Source: Planctomycetota bacterium
GTDB lineage: Bacteria > Planctomycetota > Planctomycetia > Pirellulales > PNKZ01
Direction of reading: 5' to 3'
Assembly: GCA_017303535.1 (NCBI GenBank)
Contig: JAFLCO010000012.1
Span: forward strand, 9,566-41,820
DNA: 32,255 nt
The notes beneath the pieces were generated by a model. That model was given only the letters and a program-made list of their open reading frames with translations, did no database searches and was not told where the DNA came from. Shown one piece after another: positions 1 through 5,776 of this stretch. Position numbers and translations under genes: made by a program. Position 1 is the stretch's first letter. Each line of letters starts with the position of its first letter.

Positions 1-271
1 AGGCGCCGTCGGCGCCGAGGATGACGCTCCGCACGTCGGCCGGAAAGCCGACGATCGAGAAGACGACGTCGCTCGCCTCGGCGACGGCCTTCGGCGTGTC
101 GGCCCATTTGGCGCCCTTGTCCACGAGCGGTTGGGCTTTGTCTTTCGAGCGGTTGTAGACCGTCATCGAGAAACCTTTGTCCATCAGGTGGCCGGCCATG
201 CTTTTGCCCATCACGCCGGTGCCGATCCAACCAAGCCGCGTCTTACCGGGAACAATTTCAGGAGCGCTCAT
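1..271 (-). CDS. NAD(P)-dependent oxidoreductase, 3-hydroxyisobutyrate dehydrogenase family (partial)
   Basis: This is the first 90 codons of a leftward gene cut by the window edge. The start is ATG at 271-269. The N-terminus reads TRLGWIGTGVMGKSMAGHL, the GxGxMGxxMA dinucleotide-binding fingerprint of the 6-phosphogluconate/3-hydroxyisobutyrate dehydrogenase superfamily. It continues with NRSKDKAQ and DVVFSIVGFPADV, matching the Rossmann beta-alpha units of that family. Such enzymes oxidise beta-hydroxyacids such as 3-hydroxyisobutyrate, tartronate semialdehyde-type acids or sulfolactaldehyde with NAD(P) in the cytoplasm. The substrate-binding and catalytic half lies outside the window, so the substrate cannot be given. 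No signal peptide is seen. Confidence 0.85.
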   Translation of the reverse strand, partial: MSAPEIVPGKTRLGWIGTGVMGKSMAGHLMDKGFSMTVYNRSKDKAQPLVDKGAKWADTPKAVAEASDVVFSIVGFPADVRSVILGADGA

Positions 272-353
272 TTGCGAATGTCTTTGGTTGCTTGTTAATT
301 CTTGTGTTCAAAAAATCATGCGGTCGAGGGCTGGTCTTTCCCCTCACCCCCTG

Positions 354-380
354 CCCCTCTCCCCTTGCAGGGGCGAGGGG
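354..380. repeat. GC-rich imperfect hairpin
   Basis: The arms are CCCCTCTCCCC (354-364) and GGGGCGAGGGG (370-380), complementary except at one position, with a 5-nt TTGCA loop. It lies in the 225-nt gap between the divergent-side start of the dehydrogenase and the 3' end of the 497-1279 gene. No U-tract follows on either strand, so it looks more like a dispersed hairpin repeat than a classical terminator. Nothing else was recognised in 272-496. Confidence 0.6.
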
Positions 381-496
381 AGCCAAACCGGTGCACTTTT
401 GCACGGTCGCCGGGCTAAAGAGTACGCCCTAGTATCAAGATTGACGGCCGTGTTGCAACCGGCCAACTAAGTCAATGAATGCAAAGATAGGCCGCT

Positions 497-1279
497 CTAC
501 CAGCGTTCTACCGGCGGGCGGAGCACTTCTTGCAGGACGATCGCGGTCGCCACGTGTTGCGGCTCGCGCAAGAGGGCCGCGATCTGTTCGGCGGGCGTAG
601 CTGCCACGACCGTTTGTCCGCCGGCGTCGGCCTTCGCCAACGTGCCGACTTGGTGATCGAATACCGATTTGACGTGACCGCCGATGTCCTGCTCGACCGT
701 CTTCTGCAGCTGCGAAAGTCGGCCGGCGCGTTCGTCGAATCGGCTGGTGTCGAGATGCTGCTGTACGTGTTCGGAGACGGTGCCGCGAAAGGTTTCTTCC
801 TCGGAAGAAAGCTCCAGCTTCGATTGCAGTTGCCGCTCGGCAAGCGGGACTTTCTTGCGCGCCGCCGCTTCTTGTTGAGCTTTCTTCTTAGCCGCGGCTT
901 CGCGCTGCTGTTGTTGTTGCTTGCGCTGAGCCGCCTTGCGTTGCCATTGCTCGCGCTGCAGCTGTTCAGACGGCTGCGGCGTGCGACGCGGTTGCTGCGG
1001 TTGCAGCGGGGCCACGGGCTGCTGCTGCTTCGGCGGACGATTCTGGGCCTGCTCCGTCGCCTTGCGGGCTTCCTGCAAGAACCGCTCGACCTCGTCGAGA
1101 ATATTTTTCGCGCCCCCTTGGTTCGGCTGGGGCGGGCGTTTCGGCGGCTGCTTCTTTTTGTCGCCGCCGAGCAATTGGTTGAGCACGCCGACGGCGATCA
1201 CGACCAGCCAGATGACCGCCGTCCAATCGGCGATCAGCACCGGTGCCGCTGCGAAGATCGTCGTTGGTGGAAGGAGCAT
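497..1279 (-). CDS. Membrane-anchored Gln/Ala/Lys-rich coiled-coil protein, unknown function
   Basis: This 260-residue protein is not assigned to a named family. Residues about 15-38 (WTAVIWLVVIAVGVLNQLLGG) form one hydrophobic helix. A KKKQPPKRPPQP stretch, a helix around LDEVERFLQEARKA, and a strongly charged Q/K/A/R-rich region at about 80-150 follow. The last third is a more globular helical part ending PAEQIAALLREPQHVATAIVLQEVLRPP. It lies downstream of floA in the same direction with a 96-nt gap that holds a hairpin, so it may be cotranscribed. A structural partner of the flotillin is possible but inferred only from position. Low-complexity composition makes distant matches unreliable. 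The start ATG at 1279-1277 has no clear Shine-Dalgarno sequence. Confidence 0.7.
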   Translation of the reverse strand: MLLPPTTIFAAAPVLIADWTAVIWLVVIAVGVLNQLLGGDKKKQPPKRPPQPNQGGAKNILDEVERFLQEARKATEQAQNRPPKQQQPVAPLQPQQPRRTPQPSEQLQREQWQRKAAQRKQQQQQREAAAKKKAQQEAAARKKVPLAERQLQSKLELSSEEETFRGTVSEHVQQHLDTSRFDERAGRLSQLQKTVEQDIGGHVKSVFDHQVGTLAKADAGGQTVVAATPAEQIAALLREPQHVATAIVLQEVLRPPVERW

Positions 1280-1288
1280 CGTGGGTGG

Positions 1289-1318
1289 ATCGCGGACTCA
1301 AGGTCCGCGGCTAAATAG
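1289..1318. repeat. TTTAGCC-type hairpin repeat (copy G)
   Basis: The stem CGCGGAC (1291-1297) pairs with GTCCGCG (1303-1309) around a TCAAG loop and is followed by GCTAAAT. On the minus strand it reads ATTTAGC plus the stem, as in the copies at 3839, 4406, 18196 and 26943. The closing base pair differs from those copies but pairing is kept. It is 67 nt beyond the floA stop and 12 nt before the next start. Confidence 0.75.
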
Positions 1319-1375
1319 GACGTTCGGATCGGAGCGATCGCGCTTCTATTCTAGTATTCGCTCTTGCGGACGACG

Positions 1376-2419
1376 TCACCCTTGTTGCGCGCGTCGGGCG
1401 CCGCCTTGAGCGTTTCCTGCTCCCGCGATGCTGGCCCTCATATCCGTATCGGCCTGGACATTTCGGAGCTTGTAATAATCCATGATGCCGAGCTTGCCGG
1501 TTTGAATGGCCGCGGCAATCGCCTTCGGCACCTGCGCTTCGGCCAGCGTCACCTGGGCCCGGCTTTGCTCAATGGCGGCGAAGTTCTCTTGCTCTTCGGC
1601 CACGGCCATGGCCCGGCGTCCTTCGGCGTTGGCTCGCGCGACGCGCGTATCCGCCTCGGCCTGATCGGCCTGCAAGCGAGCGCCGACATTATCACCGACG
1701 TCGATATCCGCGATGTCGATCGAAACAATCTCGAACGCGGTTTGCGAGTCGAGCCGGCGGGCCAACACGGCCTTCGAAATACGGTCGGGGTTTTCGAGCA
1801 CGTCGGAGTGTTTCTCGGCCGAGCCGATCGCGCTGACGATCCCTTCGCCGACGCGGGCAATGATCGTTTCTTCCGTCGCTCCGCCGATGAGCTGCCGAAT
1901 GTTGGCTCGCACCGTCACGCGAGCCCGCACTTTGAGTTGAATGCCGTTGCGCGCGACGGCGTCGAGCGAGTCGCGTCCGGAGTTCGCGCCGGGGCAGTCG
2001 ATGACCTTCGGATAGACGCTCGTCTGGACGGCTTCGAGCACGTTGCGACCGGCCAAGTCGATGGCCGTGGCGAGGCGGAAGTCGAGCGGAATGTTCTTGG
2101 CTTTCGCGGCGGCGATGATCGCGCGAATCACGAGCGGCACATTGCCGCCGGCCAAGTAGTGAGCCTCGAGCGCTTTGCTGGTGATGCCCGTCTCTTCGCC
2201 GAGGCCGGCTTGCACGGCCATGATCTTGCTGCGCACGATGACGTCGGGCCGGACCTTGCGGAACGTCATGCCGATGAGGTCCAAGATGCCGATGCCGGCG
2301 CCCGTGGTGACCGACTGGATCCACAAGCGGAAGTAGCGCGCGAACACCAGGAACAAGATCAGAAAGATGACGATCGCCACGATCAGCGCGACGATCACGA
2401 TCGGGTTACCACCGGGCAT
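1376..2419 (-). CDS. floA: Flotillin-like membrane scaffold protein FloA
   Basis: This 347-residue protein belongs to the FloA (YqfA, UPF0365) family, cytoplasmic-face scaffolds of functional membrane microdomains. Residues about 7-27 ([21 protein letters not shown]) form the membrane segment. A PHB/SPFH-type region follows with characteristic blocks such as [24 protein letters not shown] (split here as GMTFRKVRP and VIVRSKIM), [27 protein letters not shown] and [17 protein letters not shown]. The tail has the E/A-rich [13 protein letters not shown] coiled coil typical of flotillins. Length is close to the family norm of about 330 residues. The start ATG is preceded by GGAG six bases upstream. 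In many bacteria floA follows an nfeD gene; none is present within the window. Confidence 0.93.
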   Translation of the reverse strand: MPGGNPIVIVALIVAIVIFLILFLVFARYFRLWIQSVTTGAGIGILDLIGMTFRKVRPDVIVRSKIMAVQAGLGEETGITSKALEAHYLAGGNVPLVIRAIIAAAKAKNIPLDFRLATAIDLAGRNVLEAVQTSVYPKVIDCPGANSGRDSLDAVARNGIQLKVRARVTVRANIRQLIGGATEETIIARVGEGIVSAIGSAEKHSDVLENPDRISKAVLARRLDSQTAFEIVSIDIADIDVGDNVGARLQADQAEADTRVARANAEGRRAMAVAEEQENFAAIEQSRAQVTLAEAQVPKAIAAAIQTGKLGIMDYYKLRNVQADTDMRASIAGAGNAQGGARRAQQG

Positions 2420-2463
2420 ATCAAACTCCGCACGGGTGCCGACTCAAGCTGCCGCCGAATATG

Positions 2464-2483
2464 CGCAACCTGGATGGGTTGCG
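2464..2483. promoter_or_regulatory. Small inverted repeat in the floA leader
   Basis: CGCAACC (2464-2470) and GGTTGCG (2477-2483) are perfect 7-bp arms around a 6-nt loop. They lie about 45 nt upstream of the floA start, between it and the putative promoter. It could be a leader hairpin or an operator; the sequence does not decide. Confidence 0.35.
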
Positions 2484-2504
2484 AAACATATCTACGCACC
2501 CGAA

Positions 2505-2533
2505 ATCGTCCCCGAGGGGTACCAGATTGTCAA
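2505..2533 (-). promoter_or_regulatory. Candidate sigma-70-type promoter for floA
   Basis: On the minus strand a perfect TTGACA (2533-2528) is followed after 17 nt by GACGAT (2510-2505). The -35 box matches the consensus exactly; the -10 box is weak (three of six). It lies about 90 nt upstream of the floA start with no gene in between. Confidence 0.4.
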
Positions 2534-2563
2534 GCGAAGGGGGCGTCGAGATTCCTATGGCCT

Positions 2564-2597
2564 AGCGAGCGGCGGGGTTCATCCCCGCCGTCTGTTT
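2564..2597. repeat. Hairpin repeat, left half of an inverted pair (copy J)
   Basis: CGGCGGGG (2570-2577), loop TTCAT, and CCCCGCCG (2583-2590) form a perfect 8-bp stem, flanked by GCGAG on the left and TCTG on the right. A nearly identical copy lies inverted at 2630-2664. Together they form a head-to-head doublet with a spacer of about 35 nt. Confidence 0.8.
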
Positions 2598-2629
2598 TGT
2601 GCCTTGGTGAGTGTAGACTCGCTGCGGTA

Positions 2630-2664
2630 AAAGCAGACGGCGGGGATAAACCCCGCCGCTCGCC
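2630..2664. repeat. Hairpin repeat, right half of an inverted pair (copy K)
   Basis: CGGCGGGG (2638-2645), loop ATAAA, CCCCGCCG (2651-2658), then CTCGCC. Read on the minus strand it matches copy J over about 32 nt with about two differences, including the flanking GCGAG and GTCTG. It lies about 10 nt beyond the stop codon of the putative pseudogene at 2673. Confidence 0.8.
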
Positions 2665-2672
2665 ATAATAAT

Positions 2673-2879
2673 CTACTTCGTCGTCGGCACCGGTAGCACT
2701 TTGAGCCAGGCCAAATTAAACGCGTAGTGATTCTTGCTCGTTATGAGCTGGATGTTATCCCAATCACGGCGTTGATCGGTGAACGTGCAGAGCAAAATCG
2801 GCCCCTCGCGCAGGCGAATCATCACCGGACGTTGTACGCTGCTGATGGCCGAAAACGGCGACGCTTCGTAGGAGCATCG
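2673..2879 (-). pseudogene. Probable 3' remnant of a sialidase-like (BNR/Asp-box) gene
   Basis: On the minus strand the frame ending at TAG (2675-2673) reads like real protein: SPFSAISSVQRPVMIRLREG, then PILLCTFTDQRRDWDN, then IQLITSKNHYAFNLAWLKV. From memory of the family, an (S)xQRPxxIRLxxG block and a terminal HLI(T/S)SxxHYxFNLxWL block are typical of planctomycete and verrucomicrobial exo-sialidase-like propellers. The only ATG in the frame (2822) gives 49 residues, and an in-frame stop lies upstream beyond the hairpin at 2892. The catalytic propeller is therefore missing and the two blocks are closer together than in a full gene. It is best read as a decayed C-terminus; a genuine 49-residue protein is less likely. 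Confidence 0.45.
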
Positions 2880-2891
2880 CCCAAAGGTACT

Positions 2892-2917
2892 CGTCGGGCG
2901 AGCCCGACGGCTAAACG
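2892..2917. repeat. TTTAGC-type hairpin repeat (copy L)
   Basis: CGTCGGGC (2892-2899), GA, GCCCGACG (2902-2909), followed by GCTAAACG. On the minus strand the edge is TTTAGC, as in the other copies, but the stem sequence differs. It begins a few bases beyond the stop codon of the amidohydrolase gene ending at 2922. Confidence 0.65.
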
Positions 2918-2921
2918 TCTT

Positions 2922-3770
2922 TTAAAGCTTTAGCCCGTAAAACTTCTGCGCCGTGCGGCGGTAAATTGCATCGCGCTCGTCGGCGCTCAGCTTAGCGAGG
3001 CATTCTTCCAACGCGCGGAATACCCGTTCATACGAGCCGGCCAGTTCGCAGACCGGCCAGTCGCTGCCGTACATTAGGCGCTCCGGCCCGAAGAGTTCCA
3101 GCGCGTGATCGACGTACGGCTGCAAGTCGCTCGGCTTCCAGTTCCGCCAATCGGCTTCCGTCACCATGCCGGAAAGTTTGCACACCACGTTCGGGCAGGC
3201 GGCCGCCGCTTGGAAGTGCGGCAGCCAATCGTCGATGCTCTGCGATTTGATCTTCGGCTTCGCCAGATGGTCGATCACCAGCGGCAACTCCGGCACGGCC
3301 TGCGCCACCGTCGCCGCGTGCTTCAGGTGCTTCACGAAGAACAGCAGGTCGAACGGCACCTGCGCCTTCTCAAGCGCCTTGAGCCCACGGAGCACGGCAG
3401 GCCGCACGATGAAATCATCGTCCGGTTCGTCGTGTGTGATATGCCGCACGCCCACGAACCTCGGATGCTGCTTGCAAGTTTCGATCTGCTCCGCGACTGC
3501 CGGCGATTGCAGATCGACCCAACCGACCACGCCCACGATCCACGGGTTCTCGTCGGCCAGGCGCAACACCCAACGATTCTCGTCCGGGTGATGTTGCGTC
3601 TGCACGAATACCGAATGCGTGACGCCGACCTTATCGAGTTGCGGCTTCAAATCCTCGGGCAAAAAATCGCGACCGATTGCGCGATGCTCCGGCTTCTTCA
3701 GCCACGCATAGTCAAACGGCGCCGGAAGCGACAACTGCCAGAAGTGCTGATGAGCGTCGATGATGGGCAT
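2922..3770 (-). CDS. Amidohydrolase-2 family lactonase, L-fuconolactonase-like
   Basis: This 282-residue cytoplasmic TIM-barrel hydrolase opens with MPIIDAHQHFWQL, the metal-binding HxH strand of the amidohydrolase-2 family. It carries FVQTQHHPDE, FVGVRHITHDEPDD, LPLVIDHLAKP, VVCKLSGMVTEADW and the C-terminal MYGSDWPVCEL, whose Asp is the usual catalytic or metal residue. This block order matches L-fuconolactonases and related sugar-lactone or pyrone-dicarboxylate lactonases. Length is normal for the family. The RbsD/FucU gene in the same leftward group supports a fucose- or rhamnose-like sugar pathway: mutarotation, oxidation, then lactone hydrolysis. The dehydrogenase step is not seen nearby. 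Other lactone substrates cannot be excluded. Confidence 0.8.
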   Translation of the reverse strand: MPIIDAHQHFWQLSLPAPFDYAWLKKPEHRAIGRDFLPEDLKPQLDKVGVTHSVFVQTQHHPDENRWVLRLADENPWIVGVVGWVDLQSPAVAEQIETCKQHPRFVGVRHITHDEPDDDFIVRPAVLRGLKALEKAQVPFDLLFFVKHLKHAATVAQAVPELPLVIDHLAKPKIKSQSIDDWLPHFQAAAACPNVVCKLSGMVTEADWRNWKPSDLQPYVDHALELFGPERLMYGSDWPVCELAGSYERVFRALEECLAKLSADERDAIYRRTAQKFYGLKL

Positions 3771-3778
3771 TTTTAGGA

Positions 3779-3812
3779 AGGCGCTAGCTGCTAGGAGCTA
3801 GGCGCTAGTAGG
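3779..3812. repeat. CTAG-rich repetitive tract
   Basis: The tract repeats GCTAG/CTAGG units (GGCGCTAGCTG, CTAGGAGCTAGGCGCTAG). It lies upstream of the amidohydrolase start, between that gene and the hairpin at 3839. GGCGCTAG occurs twice as a direct repeat. No function can be read from it. Confidence 0.5.
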
Positions 3813-3838
3813 AACAAAAACAACTCAACGCTCATCGC

Positions 3839-3867
3839 CATTTAGCCGCGGAGCTTGTCTCCGCGCT
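3839..3867. repeat. TTTAGCC hairpin repeat (copy A)
   Basis: CATTTAGC is followed by a 7-bp stem, CGCGGAG (3847-3853) and CTCCGCG (3859-3865), around the loop CTTGT. All 29 bases are identical to copy B at 4406-4434. It lies about 15 nt beyond the DinB-like stop codon. No T-run follows. Confidence 0.85.
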
Positions 3868-3881
3868 TAACCTGCGCCGCA

Positions 3882-4373
3882 TCAAATGACGACCGGCTTC
3901 CCCAAATTCCTCCGTACCACGGCAAACTGCCCGGCGTGCATCAGCGGGTGCGTCGTAATCAGCGTGAACATGTGTCCGACGGTCGGGAACATGCTTCGAA
4001 ACATCTCGGGACTCGGATCGTCGAGCTTGGCGTCCGGCAGCGCGCCGAGGGCTTTGTAAGTTTCCGCGCGCACGCGATCGAACAGAGCGACGTACTCTTC
4101 GCGTTTCAGAAACTGCGCCGGATCGTCGCTCGCGGCGTTCTTTTTGTCGTGGTGCTCGATAAAGCCGGCAGGCAGTTCGATCTTTACGCCCGGCGCGACG
4201 CCGTTGACCAGAAAAATCTCGGAGCTGATCAAGTGCCCGAGCTGCCAAGCCAAGTGATTGCAACCCGGCGTAGGCCGCTGGAGCAGCTCGGCGTCGCTGA
4301 AATCCTCCACATACTTCTTGAGCACAAAAAGGCTCATGTCGCCCGCGGCCTTGATCGCGTCCTTCGTATTCAT
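3882..4373 (-). CDS. DinB-like four-helix-bundle protein (DinB/YfiT family)
   Basis: This 163-residue protein has the DinB_2-type pattern: an N-terminal helix (DAIKAAGDMSLFVLKKYVEDF), the metal-ligand segment CNHLAWQLGHLISSE at about 38-52, and a C-terminal THPLMHAGQFAVVRRNLGKP segment with the remaining histidines. Together these could bind one metal ion as in DinB, YfiT and bacillithiol- or mycothiol-dependent transferases. Members include thiol transferases and proteins of unknown role, so the reaction is not assigned. The start ATG (4373-4371) has a good AAGGAG sequence six bases upstream. The gene lies between two identical copies of a hairpin repeat (3839 and 4406). Confidence 0.8.
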   Translation of the reverse strand: MNTKDAIKAAGDMSLFVLKKYVEDFSDAELLQRPTPGCNHLAWQLGHLISSEIFLVNGVAPGVKIELPAGFIEHHDKKNAASDDPAQFLKREEYVALFDRVRAETYKALGALPDAKLDDPSPEMFRSMFPTVGHMFTLITTHPLMHAGQFAVVRRNLGKPVVI

Positions 4374-4405
4374 GAAAGCTCCTTCGAAATGCTTTGAAGA
4401 ATTCT

Positions 4406-4434
4406 CATTTAGCCGCGGAGCTTGTCTCCGCGCT
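4406..4434. repeat. TTTAGCC hairpin repeat (copy B)
   Basis: The 29 bases are the same as copy A: CATTTAGC, stem CGCGGAG (4414-4420) with CTCCGCG (4426-4432), loop CTTGT. Similarity continues into GCGCCGC after both copies. It lies 12 nt beyond the stop codon of the RbsD/FucU gene and about 33 nt upstream of the DinB-like start. Confidence 0.85.
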
Positions 4435-4446
4435 CAATCCGCGCCG

Positions 4447-4893
4447 CTACTCCATCCTTACCCCGATCGACAGCAGCAGGTTCGCAAATCGCTGCATGTC
4501 GCCGGTTTGCACGGTCAGCACATGATCGGCGGTCGTCACGGCGTCGTAGAAATCCCACTTCTTGATCGGCGCGAGTTGCAAATCGAGGCCCGCCTTTTTG
4601 AGCACGGCTCGATACTCGTTCCACACCGGCGGATCGCCGCCGAGCGTGTACGGGTCGCTTTCCTCGTACATCATCGTGTTGACGCAATCGACCGGCACCG
4701 CCGAAAGGATCGCCTCCAACACCTGCGAGCAACTCACGATGCCCGGCGCCAGGTTCAGCGAGACCAGTTCGGCGTTGGGGCCTTTCTTGGTCGACGCCGG
4801 ATAGTGGCCGTCGGCGATCAGAATCTTCGCGTGATGGCCCGCTCGGCCCAAGATTTCGTTGATGCGAGGATGAATCAGGGAGTGCTTCAGCAT
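4447..4893 (-). CDS. RbsD/FucU family sugar mutarotase
   Basis: Starting at ATG 4893-4891 the product is 148 residues: MLKHSLIHPRINEILGRAGH, then KILIADGHYPAST. This is the canonical N-terminus of the RbsD/FucU family, with the catalytic His in GRAGHH and the DGHYP substrate-binding strand. Later blocks are VDCVNTMMYE, DPPVWNEYRAVL and a terminal helix with VLTVQTGDMQRFANLLLSIGV. Family members interconvert sugar anomers or pyranose and furanose forms of ribose or fucose. The DPPVWNEY block and the neighbouring fuconolactonase-like gene favour fucose-type sugars, but this is inference. The frame stays open 24 codons further upstream; the internal ATG is preferred because it matches the usual family N-terminus. 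Confidence 0.88.
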   Translation of the reverse strand: MLKHSLIHPRINEILGRAGHHAKILIADGHYPASTKKGPNAELVSLNLAPGIVSCSQVLEAILSAVPVDCVNTMMYEESDPYTLGGDPPVWNEYRAVLKKAGLDLQLAPIKKWDFYDAVTTADHVLTVQTGDMQRFANLLLSIGVRME

Positions 4894-5108
4894 GAAGTCG
4901 ACTTTCCAAGGGAGACGGACAATCGGCGACCGCAACCTGCGCGAATGACGGCCCAGCGGTCGCACGAGCGGCGTGCAATATCTCGAAAATCACGGTGCTT
5001 CGCAACCTCGCGCGGCGGGCGGCATTACCTTTGCACTTTGATGATTGTGAGAACGTCGTGAGCGGCCGACGATTTGCCAGCACAACATTTTTCGGGGGAG
5101 TACTCCGT

Positions 5109-5618
5109 ATGAACGTCGCGACCCATGATGACCGAGCCGTCGAGCGTCTCGGCGAACTCATCAACGATATTCAGATCGCGATGCTCACGACCATCGGCCT
5201 CGACGGCGCCTTGCATAGCCGCCCGATGGCCACGCAGAAGACGAAGTTCGACGGCGAACTCTGGTTCTTCACCAAAGGGAGTTCACTGAAGGTCGATGAA
5301 CTCGGCGAGCATCGCCGCGTGAACCTCAGCTATGCCGATCCAAAGCACCAGCGGTACGTTTCGGTCTCGGGCATGGCGAGCCTGTTCCGCGATCGGGCCA
5401 AAGAAGAAGAACTATGGAACCCGCTCTACAAAGCTTGGTTCCCCGATGGCCTCGACGACCCGGACTTGATGCTGCTCCGCGTGACGGTTGAAGAAGCCGA
5501 GTATTGGGACGCCCCGTCGAACTCGATGATGCACATCGTCGGGTTCGTCAAAGCGCTGGTCACCGGCAAGGAATATGAACCGGGCGAGCACGGCGAAATC
5601 AAAATGCCGCCGCGATAG
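5109..5618 (+). CDS. Pyridoxamine 5'-phosphate oxidase-like flavoprotein (general stress protein 26 type)
   Basis: The product is 169 residues from ATG 5109, which has a strong GGGGGAG sequence eight bases upstream. The frame is open further upstream but lacks a comparable site. The split-barrel FMN-binding fold is indicated by IAMLTTIGLDGALHSRPMA, ELWFFTKGSS, RRVNLSYADPKHQRYVSVSG, LWNPLYKAWFPDG and a C-terminal VEEAEYWDAPS. This order is that of the general stress protein (Pyrid_ox_like) group. Members bind FMN or related flavins and are linked to stress resistance; the substrate is unknown. It is transcribed divergently from the RbsD/FucU gene and convergently with the vWA gene. Confidence 0.85.
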   Translation: MNVATHDDRAVERLGELINDIQIAMLTTIGLDGALHSRPMATQKTKFDGELWFFTKGSSLKVDELGEHRRVNLSYADPKHQRYVSVSGMASLFRDRAKEEELWNPLYKAWFPDGLDDPDLMLLRVTVEEAEYWDAPSNSMMHIVGFVKALVTGKEYEPGEHGEIKMPPR

Positions 5619-5647
5619 TATATTTGCGTAATTTGTGTCGTGCACGA

Positions 5648-5680
5648 TTCGCCCCGGGGATTCACCCGGGGCTATTGAAC
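5648..5680. repeat. ATAGCCCC-type hairpin, left half of an inverted pair (copy I)
   Basis: GCCCCGGG (5651-5658), a 6-nt loop GATTCA, and CCCGGGGC (5665-5672), followed by TATTGAAC. It lies 30 nt after the flavoprotein stop. A diverged copy in opposite orientation starts at 5727, sharing GTTCAATAGCCCC and GGTGAAT. Confidence 0.8.
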
Positions 5681-5726
5681 AGACAAGGAAGTTCGTCGTT
5701 CGATCGTAAGTTCGAGTTTCCTCCGT

Positions 5727-5757
5727 TCAATAGCCCCAGGTGAATACCTGGGGCATT
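5727..5757. repeat. ATAGCCCC-type hairpin, right half of an inverted pair (copy H)
   Basis: GTTCAATA is followed by a perfect 9-bp stem, GCCCCAGGT (5733-5741) and ACCTGGGGC (5746-5754), with a GAAT loop. Compared with copy I, both stem arms have changed together so pairing is kept. It lies 20 nt beyond the vWA stop codon. The I/H pair occupies nearly the whole gap between two convergent genes. Confidence 0.8.
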
Positions 5758-5776
5758 TCGTTATTTGCAGCACATC

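Noticed and set aside
177..470. A 97-codon plus-strand frame at the left end
   Set aside because: It overlaps the dehydrogenase start and the GC-rich hairpin, and its translation is not protein-like.
1364..2668. A 434-codon open frame opposite floA
   Set aside because: floA is unmistakable on the other strand; this frame is an Arg/Asp-rich shadow.
2727..2933. A 68-codon plus-strand frame
   Set aside because: It is opposite the more protein-like sialidase remnant and runs through a hairpin repeat into the 3' end of the amidohydrolase gene.
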